A stretch of DNA of 64,000 nucleotides from Trissonchulus latispiculum. Lineage: Eukaryota > Nematoda > Enoplea > Enoplida > Ironidae. Shown piece by piece: positions 62,301-64,000 of the stretch. The notes beneath the pieces were generated by a model, which worked only from the letters and a program-made list of their open reading frames with translations, was not told the DNA's origin and made no database searches. How positions within the stretch are numbered: the stretch's first letter is position 1; each line of letters begins with the position of its first letter. Where the stretch lies: positions 62,001 to 126,000 of the forward strand of contig JASAND010012614.1 in assembly GCA_030248195.1 (NCBI GenBank), written 5' to 3'. Both the position numbers and the translations under genes were made by a program.

Positions 62301-63384
62301 ATTATATATTCTTTTGGTATTATGTAAGCTTTTAATGCCTACCCCCAGATGCTACACGGTTCCAGCTTATAAGCGAGCCTACATGATATTAACATCTACT
62401 GCGCATAAGGCTGCTCTGTATACGCGCTAAAATCTACTTAAATGTCTATTATTGCCCGCTTTGTTCATTCAACAGATTGTTGACTTAAAATGACGGGAAT
62501 CGCAGGTTGTGTTGTTTTTCCCAATCGCTCTTTTTCTGAAACCATTTTCTGGTTTCTGGCAATTTTAATGTTGTTTCTTTCAAAATTGACAACTGTTTAT
62601 TTTATCCTTCAGAGGTGTAAATTAAAAACTGACATGCACCTGCACAACATAATTTTTGAAAGTATTTTGCTCTTTTGCTATTTTTTTGTTTTGTTTTAGT
62701 TTATTATCTTTTTAATCAAATTAATATGTACGTACATAACAGTATTTTTAAATTTAGTCTGACATTAGCTAGCTGTTTACAAAAATGCCCGGCAAATTGT
62801 TTACATCAAACAGTGTTGATGTTGCGGACTATTTTACCAGTTCCTGTAATACTGCAGAAGAACCTGAAGGCCCTACTGAACACTGTTCTGGCCCGACCAG
62901 TACTACTCGCAGAAGTAGTACTAGTGGTAGTAGTGGTAGTCGATATAGTACTAGTTGTACTAATAATGGTAGTACCATTCTTTCTCGAAATGAAGACGCA
63001 ACTATCGACAACAGCAGCTTGCACAGTTATTTTGTGCTGATTTGTGATTTTGCACAAAATTGTACCGTAAATACAAACAGCAGCAGCAGCAACAACAGCA
63101 GCAAGCGATTTGATTACAACTATGACAATTCCACTGCACAATCTACCTATGAACTGTATGGGAACCTTTTCGGCACCGGTAGTAGTACAGTTAGTCGAAC
63201 CCGGAACGGTGGTTTTAATGGGGGTCGACTTTTTTGGCCTCCTTCCTCCTCCAGAAGGCGTTACGTAACCGGCAGTCGGCGCCAGCAGCGTGATTCACGC
63301 TTTAACTACTGTTTGCATTTTCATAATAGGAGCGAAGAACCAGTCCATACCAATCTGGACATTTCTACGGGGCATATGATTTTG
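10274..63384 (+). CDS. PTPRN: PTPRN/IA-2-like receptor-type (pseudo)phosphatase gene, multi-exon, partial at both ends
   Basis: Twelve exons (listed separately) join in consistent phases. Family knowledge: IA-2 proteins are single-pass proteins of dense-core secretory vesicles with a Cys-rich RESP18-homology start, a processed luminal region, a SEA-like mature ectodomain, one membrane span and a catalytically inactive phosphatase domain. Seen here: the Cys-rich motif ending DDGLFGRC; a long acidic linker; a KK pair just before the GRVTYDGGR strand, where a proconvertase cut would be expected; helix and strand segments through DGLS; then ELCRQHM, SSTSSWSEEP and LDISTGHMIL, which are near-invariant family signatures. 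The phosphatase domain lies beyond the right edge. The signal-peptide and membrane exons were not found. Introns between the placed 5' exons are 0.3-1.9 kb; the gap to the cytoplasmic exons is about 41.6 kb and full of transposons. Identification is firm; the middle of the model is incomplete. Confidence 0.9.
10325..11169 (+). other. intron, 845 bp
   Basis: GTAAG to TTTCAG. Contains a GGGGGGGCGGGGTCTTCCAG patch near 10,650, an imperfect GCGCC-GAC-GGCG hairpin near 10,861 and short TA runs; probably remnants of a small DNA element. Confidence 0.7.
11170..11411 (+). CDS. PTPRN: PTPRN-like exon b: RESP18-homology core
   Basis: The acceptor TTGTTTCAG and donor TTACAG/GTGAGT bound 242 bases. With the base carried over from the previous exon it reads DDGLFGRCQTEPFDIYQLS and continues to PEQIMMVLQ, ending in phase 0. 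DGLFG-C-Q is the best conserved part of the IA-2 N-terminus; the following helical stretch with ELEWLVKEGARWSD corresponds to the L-x(3)-L/G-x-W-x-D segment of vertebrate proteins. Base composition is clearly more GC-rich than the introns. Confidence 0.9.
11875..12534. mobile_element. hAT-like MITE (CAGTGGCGTAGCCAG / CTGCCTACGCCCCTG), in intron
   Basis: The ends match the CAGNGGCGTAGCCAG type seen at 4,898. The start is followed by AAAATATTTTCGGGGGGG and the end preceded by GGAATTCCCCCCTCTGG. The flanking 8-mers do not match, so the copy is old or rearranged, or one end is misplaced. Confidence 0.65.
12742..12937 (+). CDS. PTPRN: PTPRN-like exon c: luminal linker
   Basis: The acceptor is CTTCTATTGCAG and the donor GAAAATG/GTACGT. 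The exon starts in phase 0 with LVESELLFDPELQDATNESL and ends one base into a codon. It holds a possible N-glycosylation site (NES) and a low-complexity acidic and polar stretch, as expected for the divergent luminal linker. It is assigned by phase and position more than by similarity. Confidence 0.8.
13576..13978 (+). CDS. PTPRN: PTPRN-like exon d: acidic luminal linker
   Basis: This is the longest exon (403 bases), from acceptor TTCTTTTCCAG to donor TCCTCTGA/GTAGGT, phase 1 in and phase 2 out. It is GC-rich and encodes a Pro/Asp/Glu-rich segment with LSPDLLAELGLSLTDEGRPRR, a second basic site (GRPKR) that could be a proconvertase cleavage point, and a Tyr/Asp-rich tail (YREDQYGDYYPGS). Similar LSP-x-LL motifs occur in the vertebrate luminal region. 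Reading past the donor meets an in-frame TAG at once, which supports the splice site. Confidence 0.85.
14414..14553 (+). CDS. PTPRN: PTPRN-like exon e: luminal linker
   Basis: The acceptor is TTATTGTTTCAG and the donor GATTATG/GTAGGC. The first base completes an Asp codon (GA/T) left by the previous exon; the exon reads LNVGDGMADDQQSLEVAPRN and ends at LDY plus one base. No domain is recognisable. It is placed by phase compatibility and splice signals. Confidence 0.75.
14850..14951 (+). CDS. PTPRN: PTPRN-like exon f: acidic luminal linker
   Basis: The acceptor is GTTTTTTGTAG and the donor AATCAGG/GTACTA, phase 1 on both sides. It reads LESVPNDLIYDSDVDAEKEL, then YKKDDESLGILNQ. It is strongly acidic with one KK pair. 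No domain is recognised; it is supported by matching phases with both neighbours. Confidence 0.75.
14952..16189 (+). other. intron, 1.24 kb, with DNA-element remnants
   Basis: Contains a G-run/C-run patch near 15,040-15,080 and two strong hairpins, CCCGCGC-GAA-GCGCGGG near 15,118 and CGCGCC-TTC-GGCGCG near 15,215. A 170-bp piece at about 15,802-15,976 has ends GGGGCGTATCCAGGG and CCCTTGATACGTCCC, a hAT-like MITE remnant. Confidence 0.6.
16190..16355 (+). CDS. PTPRN: PTPRN-like exon g: end of the linker, KK site and first strand of the mature ectodomain
   Basis: The acceptor is ACTTTGTTTCAG and the donor CAAGA/GTTAGT, phase 1 in and 2 out. It starts GTGNAPHILATRKPQHP and ends GRVTYDGGRVHIKLDPQE. 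The lysine pair in NGKKEAGR sits just before the strand, the position where vertebrate IA-2 is cut at a dibasic site to release the mature ectodomain; that role is inferred here. Confidence 0.85.
16662..17066. mobile_element. C/G-run MITE (CTGGCTTATTTTTA / TAAAAATAAGCCAG), in intron
   Basis: 405 bp with perfect 14-bp terminal inverted repeats and the exact 5-bp duplication ATGAA (16,657-16,661 and 17,067-17,071). Layout: G-run, CCCCCCACTCGG, a central CCGGC-TTC-GCCGG hairpin near 16,829, then C-runs. A clear family member. Confidence 0.93.
17067..18299 (+). other. rest of the intron before exon h
   Basis: No gene. A MITE-like piece at about 18,036-18,228 starts CAGGGACGTATCCATTTT and ends CCCTTCCCTGGATTCGC, with GGAGGGGGTGTTGACAAAA-type direct repeats inside. 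Confidence 0.5.
18300..18386 (+). CDS. PTPRN: PTPRN-like exon h: first helix of the mature ectodomain
   Basis: The acceptor GATGTTTAG and donor TTTTAA/GTAAGC bound 87 bases. It reads ATENVDIEAVIGHLEEALGV, then PSGSFVDF. The helix followed by (S/P)SGSF is the recognisable signature of the SEA-like ectodomain fold (helix LLE.LA.H, then SSGSF in vertebrates). Phase 2 on both sides. Confidence 0.9.
18666..18962. mobile_element. C/G-run MITE (CTGGCTTTTTCCTAG / TAGGAAACAGCCAG), in intron
   Basis: 297 bp with the exact 5-bp duplication CTTGC (18,661-18,665 and 18,963-18,967). A central CCGGC-GAA-(G)TCGG hairpin lies near 18,860. One base of the right inverted repeat differs. Confidence 0.9.
19106..19182 (+). 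CDS. PTPRN: PTPRN-like exon i: central strands and second helix of the mature ectodomain
   Basis: The acceptor is GTCTGTTTTAG and the donor ATTGATA/GTGAGT, phase 2 in and 1 out. It reads SNKSEISFVVDAVDPVARAQ, then LEFID. EISFVV corresponds to the ALTFRI strand of vertebrate proteins and the DPVARAQLEFID stretch to the start of the second helix. A small C/G-run MITE sits in the intron just upstream (18,666-18,962). Confidence 0.85.
19326..19955. mobile_element. fold-back element with an ACCAAACGGGGACCCC minisatellite, in intron
   Basis: The ends CAAGAGTGCATAATTGCAC and GTGCAATTATGCACTCTTG are complementary, and the arms (about 19,326-19,440 and 19,845-19,955) pair throughout. Between them a 30-33 bp unit (ACCAAACGGGGACC..TTTTGCATACC) occurs in both orientations: three copies as GTTTGGTGGAGGGTATGCAA on the left, and six or more as the complement on the right. 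No protein. Confidence 0.8.
20163..20197 (+). CDS. PTPRN: PTPRN-like micro-exon j: end of the second helix of the ectodomain
   Basis: Only 35 bases, between acceptor ACGTTTTTTCAG and donor CTCAGT/GTAAGT. With the carried base it reads KKERRTIRDGLS and ends in phase 0. DGLS aligns with the TGL(Q/K) turn that starts the last strand of the fold. The small size lowers confidence, but both splice sites are strong and the frame is open only as needed. Confidence 0.75.
20383..20776. mobile_element. C/G-run MITE (CTGGCTTTTTCCTA / TAGGAAAAAGCCAG)
   Basis: 394 bp with perfect 14-bp terminal inverted repeats and the exact 5-bp duplication GGGGT (20,378-20,382 and 20,777-20,781). It is close in sequence to the left part of the 7,527 element, including CCCAGGATTCGGGCCTTCCC. 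Confidence 0.93.
21345..22236. mobile_element. diverged copy of the GTACGACC fold-back element
   Basis: The left side reads AATGTGCGTACAAACTTTGG and the right side TTTGTAGCACACAATAACCG then GTCGTAC, matching the ends of the 8,321-9,486 element. The interior keeps the ATTCCCGAATTC and GGTCTTGGCGAGC-type blocks but is heavily mutated. Confidence 0.65.
22250..23021. mobile_element. hAT-like MITE with ACCCGGTG subterminal repeats, nested
   Basis: The ends CAGTGATGGAACCGG and CCGGTTCCATCTCTG are flanked by GTAAGCAT and ATAAGCAT, an 8-bp duplication with one mismatch. GACCCGGTGACCCGG repeats sit next to both ends. No transposase. Confidence 0.82.
23552..25522 (+). other. intronic sequence, no gene recognised
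   Basis: AT-rich, with only short open frames. No repeat boundaries beyond a GGGGGGGGGGTCTGCC patch near 24,365 and a TGCGTATTTACGCA palindrome near 24,198. Confidence 0.5.
25523..25940. mobile_element. C/G-run MITE (TTGGGCTTATCCTAG / TTAGAAAAAGCCCA)
   Basis: Family layout with G-run, CCACTTTTGG/CGGCCCCACCCCC blocks, a central CCGGC-TTC-GCCGG hairpin near 25,737 and a right-side CCCCCACTTTTT block. The inverted repeats are imperfect and no target duplication is readable. Confidence 0.7.
25941..27106 (+). other. intronic sequence, no gene
   Basis: The first 450 bases look like a degenerate DNA element (GGGGTGGG and CCGGCGAA patches). The rest is AT-rich with TACGTACGTATACG runs near 26,808. 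Confidence 0.5.
27107..27140 (+). other. candidate 34-bp micro-exon, unassigned
   Basis: A good polypyrimidine acceptor (TGCTTGCTTGGCGCAG) and a consensus donor (CCT/GTGAGT) bracket 34 bases. Read in phase 0, as the previous exon demands, it gives CPWEDWSTCTA, whose W-x-x-W-S-x-C is the opening of a thrombospondin type-1 repeat. No IA-2 protein known to me has that domain, and the match is short. It may be chance. Confidence 0.25.
27269..28361 (+). mobile_element. GGGTTTTTTTCCCGC-type non-autonomous element, copy 2
   Basis: The ends GCGCGGCGGGAAAAAAACC and GGTTTTTTTCCCGCCGCGC pair perfectly over about 19 bases, in a TATA-rich target. GGGAAAAAAACCC motifs recur inside near 27,450-27,490 and 27,958-27,990. 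The interior is shared with copy 1 at 1.5-2.7 kb in opposite orientation. No protein; superfamily unknown. Confidence 0.82.
28728..28772 (-). ncRNA. hammerhead-like ribozyme motif, left arm
   Basis: The exact complement of the motif at 29,560-29,604, with the same core (CUGAUGA, stem II, GAAA) and the same extra A. On the minus strand it points out of the element to the left. Confidence 0.6.
29560..29604 (+). ncRNA. hammerhead-like ribozyme motif, right arm
   Basis: Stem I is UCCGU with ACGGA; then the core CUGAUGA; stem II GAGUGG with CCACUC around a GAGAA loop; then GAA; stem III ACC with GGU and no loop; and the cleavage triplet GUA. The very short stem III matches the minimal type-I hammerheads described in Penelope-like elements. 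One extra A lies between CUGAUGA and stem II, which may reduce activity. Activity is not shown. Confidence 0.62.
29830..30235. repeat. cluster of short palindromes (TGCAATTTTGAAATTGCA type)
   Basis: At least eight dispersed copies of GTGCAATTTNAAATTGCAC or half-sites within 400 bases, many perfect palindromes of 16-20 bp, joined by CACGGAAACTGCCGTG-like pieces. It lies between the hammerhead fold-back and LINE copy B. Confidence 0.7.
30300..33445 (-). pseudogene. LINE copy B (APE + reverse transcriptase), nearly intact
   Basis: Read on the minus strand from 33,445: an N-terminal stretch, then an APE domain (MDILLWLSNIRGLISNYEHL, ALTETFLS, GDFNVHNSR, TSDHGLV), then RT with FSRSMTTGVVPSDWKLSTVT, LALDLSGAFDSVWHRGLLYK (motif A), GVPQGSILGPTLF (motif B) and VFADDWTIF (motif C, FADD), ending FRHLKSSVT. 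Two lesions are visible: an in-frame TAA just before the GDFNVHN motif (near 32,716) and a 1-base deletion at the end of motif B (near 31,148). There is no RNase H. CR1/jockey-like. It is antisense to the host gene. Confidence 0.92.
33446..33660 (-). mobile_element. probable 5' region of LINE copy B
   Basis: GC-richer than its surroundings and continuous with the LINE reading frame, but interrupted by stops. The true 5' end and any first open reading frame are not resolved. Confidence 0.45.
33661..34148 (+). other. intronic sequence, no gene
   Basis: Pyrimidine-rich around 33,920-34,090. One frame encodes a hydrophobic stretch, but its splice phase does not fit the PTPRN-like gene. Confidence 0.4.
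34149..34213. repeat. (ACGT)n then (TTTG)n microsatellite
   Basis: About five ACGT/TACG units are followed by about ten TTTG units with one TCTG variant. Confidence 0.95.
34606..34960. mobile_element. C/G-run MITE, left end intact, right end unclear
   Basis: It starts CTGGCTTTTTCCTAGGCAAA and carries GGTCTGGGAGAGGCTCGG, a CCGGC-GAA-GCCGG hairpin near 34,828 and a right-side GGGGGCGACCC block. No TAGGAAAAAGCCAG terminus was found. The sequence on both sides shows partial inverted similarity (GGGACGTTTTT and GAGAAATCGATGTTC), so the insertion may sit in an older palindrome. Confidence 0.65.
35361..36079. mobile_element. TTAA-flanked fold-back element
   Basis: A near-perfect palindrome of about 720 bp with arms of about 350 bp and a loop of about 20 bases near 35,720. 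The ends are GGGGGGGTCCATTTTTGGGC and its complement, and TTAA lies on both sides (35,357-35,360 and 36,080-36,083). A TTAA target is typical of piggyBac and Kolobok elements. No protein. Confidence 0.85.
36177..36775. repeat. pair of direct repeats of about 175 bp
   Basis: 36,177-36,358 and 36,597-36,775 share AGCCTAA(A/G)GCCAAAAA, ACTGGTCCCAGAATGTTAAAG and TACCCGAAAGGAAACCAG in the same order and spacing, with scattered differences. Confidence 0.8.
36997..37048. repeat. (AT)n microsatellite
   Basis: About 26 AT units. Confidence 0.97.
37049..38019. other. GC-richer intronic sequence, no gene
   Basis: Contains GCGTTAGCGCTCCC, CCCCCCGGTGGGGACCCCCC and other repeat-like pieces, with short open frames only. 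It leads into the 149-bp satellite. Confidence 0.45.
38020..38990. repeat. satellite array, 149-bp unit
   Basis: About 6.5 units. The GTGG(C/T)GCCCTG landmark recurs at 38,172, 38,321, 38,470 and 38,619 (exactly 149 apart), then at 38,757 and 38,896 (138-139, a shortened variant lacking TCCAAAATGGCC). Units contain AAAATCGATTTTT, a near-palindrome, and CAAGTTTGGTATCAAATGAA. The open frames across it are by-products. Confidence 0.95.
39045..39715. repeat. satellite array, 58-bp unit
   Basis: About eleven units of GGCCATGAACAGTGGCCTTC, then CTGCCTAAGATAACGCACCG, then TGTAAAAAGTTCTGAAAA. Most are identical; one near 39,575 is shortened. GGCCATGAACAGTGGCC is an imperfect inverted repeat. Confidence 0.96.
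39866..41052. mobile_element. fold-back element with CTAGGGGGGAAAATGCCC ends
   Basis: The arms (about 39,866-40,168 and 40,757-41,052) are complementary almost base for base, around a central part of about 590 bp that includes long TA runs. Each arm has three direct copies of a unit of about 55 bp (CGAATAGGGAATCTACTCGG, then CGACTAAAATGAAAGAAACC). No protein and no clear target duplication. Confidence 0.88.
40489..40585. repeat. two (TA)n microsatellite blocks
   Basis: TA runs at about 40,489-40,517 and 40,531-40,585, inside the fold-back centre. Confidence 0.95.
41053..42489 (+). other. intronic sequence, no gene
   Basis: AT-rich, with a (CT)n run near 42,276. A splice-like pair lies around 42,257-42,315, but its frames do not fit the host gene. 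Confidence 0.45.
42490..42858. mobile_element. C/G-run MITE (CTTGTGCTTTTTCTAG / CTAAAGAAAGCCCAG)
   Basis: 369 bp, flanked by CTTTA and CTTTG, a 5-bp duplication with one change. It has the family blocks in reverse layout: GGGGGTGACTAGTGGGGGG on the left, a CGGCGAAGC(T)GG hairpin near 42,683, and GGGGGCGGCCCCCCGCCCCC on the right. Confidence 0.75.
43676..44160. mobile_element. C/G-run MITE remnant
   Basis: The left end is CTGGGTTTATTTTAGGCG, with CCACCTCCCCCAGAACCCGG and AACTAGTGGGGGAAGGAAGT inside. No right terminus was found; it is truncated or fused to older sequence. Confidence 0.55.
45050..46228. mobile_element. hAT-like element with ATCCGGAT subterminal repeats
   Basis: It starts TAGTGATGGGCACCGGATAT and ends ATCTGGTGCGCATTAGTA, roughly complementary. 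ATATCCGGAT words sit at both ends. The interior holds a tandem duplicate (near 45,465 and 45,598, GCCGCTA(C/T)GAGGCTGTTA). Flanking 8-mers do not match. A right end of a related copy (CCTCATCACTA) lies at about 44,972. Confidence 0.6.
46605..46936. mobile_element. hAT-like MITE with GGCCGGGCC repeats, 5'-truncated
   Basis: The right end is GGCCCGTGCTCATCTCTA, the TAGAGATGAGC-type terminus. GGGCCGGGCC runs lie at both sides of an AT-rich middle. The left end lacks TAGAGATG. Confidence 0.6.
47255..47300. repeat. (TA)n microsatellite
   Basis: About 22 TA units. Confidence 0.95.
48276..48503 (-). CDS. small intronless reading frame, unknown product
   Basis: A complete 75-codon frame on the minus strand, from ATG at 48,503 to TAA. 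It reads MSVAPKVSQVKSEQLIKKKV at the start, with NVDIHQSFSGVLRLNPDAVR in the middle and ETLRKAATDILHNLF at the end. Composition looks protein-like: mixed, Lys/Val/Leu-rich, no low complexity, with a plausible helical end. I do not recognise a family. It sits antisense in the long PTPRN-like intron and could be a nested gene, a retrocopy, or chance. Confidence 0.35.
   Translation of the reverse strand: MSVAPKVSQVKSEQLIKKKVQKNVDIHQSFSGVLRLNPDAVRLSGITENINIDRNKKVGGETLRKAATDILHNLF
48826..48867. repeat. (ATAG)n microsatellite
   Basis: GATA/TAGA tetranucleotides with a central TATA interruption. Confidence 0.95.
49623..50835. mobile_element. fold-back element with AAACCAGCCCCAGCCCC ends
   Basis: Arms of roughly 300 bp (49,623 to about 49,960; about 50,510 to 50,835) are complementary with few changes, starting with (CCAGCC)n and TCGCACCAGCCTAAG. 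The centre of about 550 bp is AT-rich with no frame. Flanks give no clear target duplication. Confidence 0.87.
50836..52610 (+). other. intronic sequence, no gene
   Basis: Contains a G-run patch near 51,130, TTGC repeats near 51,555, TA runs near 52,071 and a (GGTTA)n-like GTTAGGTTAGGTTAGG near 52,347. None codes. Confidence 0.45.
52643..52679. repeat. (CTT)n microsatellite at the left end of the Penelope-like frame
   Basis: About ten CTT units run into the open frame of the element, so the 5' end of the copy may lie here. Confidence 0.85.
52681..55536 (+). pseudogene. Penelope-like retroelement with N-terminal GIY-YIG and C-terminal reverse transcriptase (Naiad-type order)
   Basis: One frame runs from after the (CTT)n to 55,536, broken only by an 82-bp insertion. 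In order: a Cys cluster NCTGRKCNQPNCKCCAQ (zinc-finger-like, near 52,776-52,826); a GIY-YIG nuclease with VVYLLTCNQCGLQYIGETG, then R-x(3)-EHR (52,925-53,010); a linker; RT motifs LVDKASQNFAIICK, ILKFHKSPIKFRTIIAS, TYDFTTLYTKLEHH (catalytic Asp), GIPMGTNAAPTIAN and FRYIDDITTV (YIDD); and a tail ending YVDIIKNQ. Classical Penelope elements carry GIY-YIG after the RT; the N-terminal order with a Cys cluster is that described for the Naiad group. No clear ATG start is seen, so the copy may be 5'-truncated. Confidence 0.9.
54652..54733. mobile_element. 82-bp G-rich insertion in the Penelope-like RT, 8-bp target duplication
   Basis: ATACAATT occurs on both sides (54,644-54,651 and 54,734-54,741). 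The 82 bases are G-runs with TTTTTT and an in-frame TAG. Insert plus duplication is 90 bases, a multiple of three, so the frame resumes downstream at STCLEEFIKST. The 8-bp duplication suggests a hAT-type event, but no inverted ends are visible. Confidence 0.85.
55554..55796. repeat. tandem array of hairpin units with paired GTCTAAT boxes
   Basis: Five units begin with ACAGTCTAAT at 55,557, 55,611, 55,658, 55,705 and 55,754. Four continue with a GC hairpin (GGGC-TTT-GCCC, GGC-TTCG-GCC, GGGC-TTC-GCCC, GGC-TTCG-GCC), then a second GTCTAATAC, then (CAGGG..AACACC) or (ATGG..ATCAC). Types A and B alternate; the third unit has lost its hairpin. It begins 18 bases after the Penelope-like stop codon. 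Function unknown. Confidence 0.88.
55797..57303 (+). other. intronic sequence, no gene
   Basis: AT-rich with short frames. No repeat boundaries recognised. Confidence 0.45.
57304..57413 (+). mobile_element. possible 3' end of a non-LTR retroelement with (AAC)n tail
   Basis: A GC-richer block (ATGCCGAAGTGCCCTCGTAT, then CTGATCGAGCCCGGAAAAG) ends in six or more AAC units. Short 3' ends with such tails are typical of LINEs and SINEs. The family is not identified. Confidence 0.45.
57534..57708. mobile_element. MITE-like piece with CAGGGGCGTATCCAGG ends
   Basis: The left end is CAGGGGCGTATCCAGGATTTTG and the right end CTCCTGGATGCGCCCC, largely complementary. It lies in a C-rich stretch that hides any target duplication. 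Confidence 0.7.
58417..58805. mobile_element. hAT-like MITE with ATCCGGAT repeats
   Basis: 389 bp flanked by the exact 8-bp duplication GCAGTGGT (58,409-58,416 and 58,806-58,813). The ends are TAGTGGTGGGCACTGGATAT and ATATCCTGTTCCCATCACTA, with ATATCCGGATATCC arrays inside both. Confidence 0.92.
58806..58880 (+). other. tRNA-like sequence (Cys-like), possibly tRNA-derived repeat or pseudogene
   Basis: An A-box-like GTGTAGTGGTTATCA, an anticodon-arm-like CTAGCTTGCAGATCGGG with GCA in the loop, and a B-box-like GGTTCGATTCTC are in tRNA order and spacing. The acceptor stem does not pair well. The hAT-like MITE inserted at its 5' edge. Confidence 0.4.
59103..60661. mobile_element. element with CAGGCCTGTTGCG / CGCAACAGCCCTG ends and TTCCTATTTT repeats
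   Basis: 1,559 bp. The terminal inverted repeats match at 12 of 13 positions and AGTTCA lies on both sides (59,097-59,102 and 60,662-60,667). TTCCTATTTTTTCCTATTTT repeats in the same direction sit next to both ends. The middle holds a GCGCC-TTC-GGCGC hairpin, a tRNA-like stretch and a C/G-run patch. No transposase. Confidence 0.72.
60145..60218 (+). other. tRNA-like sequence (Ser-like), probably pseudogene
   Basis: GGCCGAGTGGTC matches a type-II tRNA A box. A 7-bp arm AATATTT/AAATATT closes the loop AAGCTTC (GCT in the anticodon position but A at position 33). Then come a long variable region and GGTTCTAATCCC as B box. No acceptor stem; degenerate. Confidence 0.35.
60662..61774 (+). other. 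intron end before the juxtamembrane exon; no exon recognised
   Basis: AT-rich and open to the missing membrane exon, but no phase-0 segment with a hydrophobic helix and splice sites was found. Confidence 0.45.
61775..61926 (+). CDS. PTPRN: PTPRN-like exon: cytoplasmic juxtamembrane segment
   Basis: The acceptor is TATTTTCTTCAG and the donor TCGTCATG/GTAAG; 152 bases, phase 0 in and 2 out. It begins ELCRQHMGGKTEHSESLSGF and ends GSKHSSTSSW across the junction. ELCRQHM and the Ser-rich run to SSxSSW are nearly identical to the segment that follows the membrane span in vertebrate PTPRN and PTPRN2. The preceding exon, which must end in phase 0, was not found. Confidence 0.93.
62785..63329 (+). 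other. in-frame Ser/Thr/Asn-rich open reading frame abutting the next PTPRN-like exon
   Basis: From an ATG at 62,785 the frame stays open for 182 codons straight into the SEEPV exon, in the same frame. It starts MPGKLFTSNSVDVADYFTSS and is rich in Ser, Thr, Asn and Arg, with simple runs coded by AGT/ACT and AGC/AAC repeats. It could be an alternative first exon giving a cytosolic isoform, an alternative 5' extension, or an accident of low-complexity DNA. The codon just before the leading CTGTTTACAAAA is a stop. Confidence 0.35.
63330..63384 (+). CDS. PTPRN: PTPRN-like exon: linker into the phosphatase domain
   Basis: The acceptor is TTTTCATAATAG and the donor ATTTTG/GTAAGC. The first base completes the Trp codon of the previous exon; the rest reads SEEPVHTNLDISTGHMIL and ends in phase 0. 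(S/C)EEP-x(3)-N-(M/L)-DISTGHMIL is essentially invariant in the IA-2 family and precedes the inactive phosphatase domain. Confidence 0.95.
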
Positions 63385-63420
63385 GTAAGCACGTAGTATT
63401 TACAGAAGTTGTAGTCAGGT

Positions 63421-63660
63421 CCGCACCCATAATTTTGAAAATTGGGGAGTCCAAGGTCAGATACAACGGGGAAATCTGTGGCGCAGAAAATCGCACATTA
63501 GATGTTTAATTCTTTCAAAACTGGAATTTTGTTAATTTTAAATAAATTTGAAGCTTTTTTAAAAACGGCTAGTTTTGTTGTAAAATTTGCAAACATTTTT
63601 CCTTTTGACAACCCAAAAAGAGGGGTCTAGACCCCTGAGAACCCCCCCCCCTGGGTGCGG
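63421..63660. mobile_element. MITE with CCGCACCC / GGGTGCGG ends
   Basis: 240 bp: CCGCACCCATAATTTTGAAA to CCCCCCTGGGTGCGG, the same family as 5,738-6,345, with shared GTCCAAGGTCA and GGGGTCTAGACCCC. No target duplication could be read. It lies in the intron after the SEEPV exon. Confidence 0.85.
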
Positions 63661-63979
63661 CTTTCTTTGTAGTATGTACTATTTGTAGTAGTTTTGGTTT
63701 TTCTCTTCTAATTATTCTTTTTTCTCAAATCCCTTTTATCACTTTGTTTCTATGTTTACTAATTATTATTCAACTGCAAAATATAGCGTTTGGTCATCAG
63801 GTCTTATGAAATACCTTGTTTTGTTTAGTCCTCAGTTTTATTTACTGTTTGCAGTTGAATTGTTTACATTTTCTGGCAGCACATGTCAGTGAACAATTGT
63901 TGGTGTTTATTGTAGTTTCATGACTTGAGCTATTGTACTAACTGTACTAATCGACAGTGTTTATTGTGTCTTTCTCTAG

Positions 63980-64000
63980 GCAGTAGAACTCTACAGAAGC
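63980..64000 (+). CDS. PTPRN: possible start of the next PTPRN-like exon, cut by the window edge
   Basis: A strong acceptor (TGTGTCTTTCTCTAG) is followed by 21 open bases reading AVELYRS in the required phase 0. It could begin the helix before the phosphatase domain, where vertebrates have AYMEDHL, but the similarity is weak. Confidence 0.35.

Overview
The window is AT-rich nuclear DNA from an animal, most likely an invertebrate. Three things point there: GT-AG introns with consistent phases, a gene of the animal-specific PTPRN/IA-2 family, and a dense mix of LINE, Penelope-like, hAT-like and fold-back elements. I cannot name the species. There are no bacterial operons, rRNA genes or CRISPR arrays.

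One host gene explains most of the window. A plus-strand PTPRN (IA-2, ida-1)-like gene enters from the left and probably continues past the right edge. I place twelve exons. Ten small ones lie between 10,274 and 20,197 and encode the Cys-rich RESP18-type start, an acidic luminal linker and the mature-ectodomain fold. Two lie at 61,775-61,926 and 63,330-63,384 and encode the cytoplasmic segment just before the phosphatase domain. All neighbouring splice phases agree. The signal-peptide exon lies upstream or is unrecognised. The transmembrane exon should lie in the roughly 41.6 kb between 20,197 and 61,775 but I could not identify it.

That gap and most other introns are filled with transposable elements, often nested. 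From left to right: a CA microsatellite and a first GGGTTTTTTTCCCGC-type element holding a hAT-like MITE (1-2.8 kb); a minus-strand LINE broken by four insertions that carry further insertions (3.7-9.6 kb); the PTPRN 5' exon cluster with several small DNA elements (10-20.2 kb); a 2.55-kb hAT-like element containing others (21-23.5 kb); a second GGGTTTTTTTCCCGC element (27.3-28.4 kb); a fold-back with two hammerhead-like motifs and a 15-bp target duplication (28.7-29.7 kb); a nearly intact minus-strand LINE (30.3-33.5 kb); a TTAA-flanked fold-back (35.4-36.1 kb); two satellite arrays of 149 and 58 bp (38.0-39.7 kb); more fold-backs (39.9-41.1 and 49.6-50.8 kb); and a Penelope-like retroelement (52.7-55.5 kb) with its GIY-YIG domain before the reverse transcriptase, followed by a tandem array of small hairpins (55.55-55.8 kb).

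The most interesting items are the domain-permuted Penelope-like element with its hairpin array, the paired hammerhead-like motifs, a family of C/G-run MITEs with CTGGCTTTTTCCTA-type ends and 5-bp target duplications, and the recurrence of short GC hairpins with TTC/GAA loops in otherwise unrelated elements.
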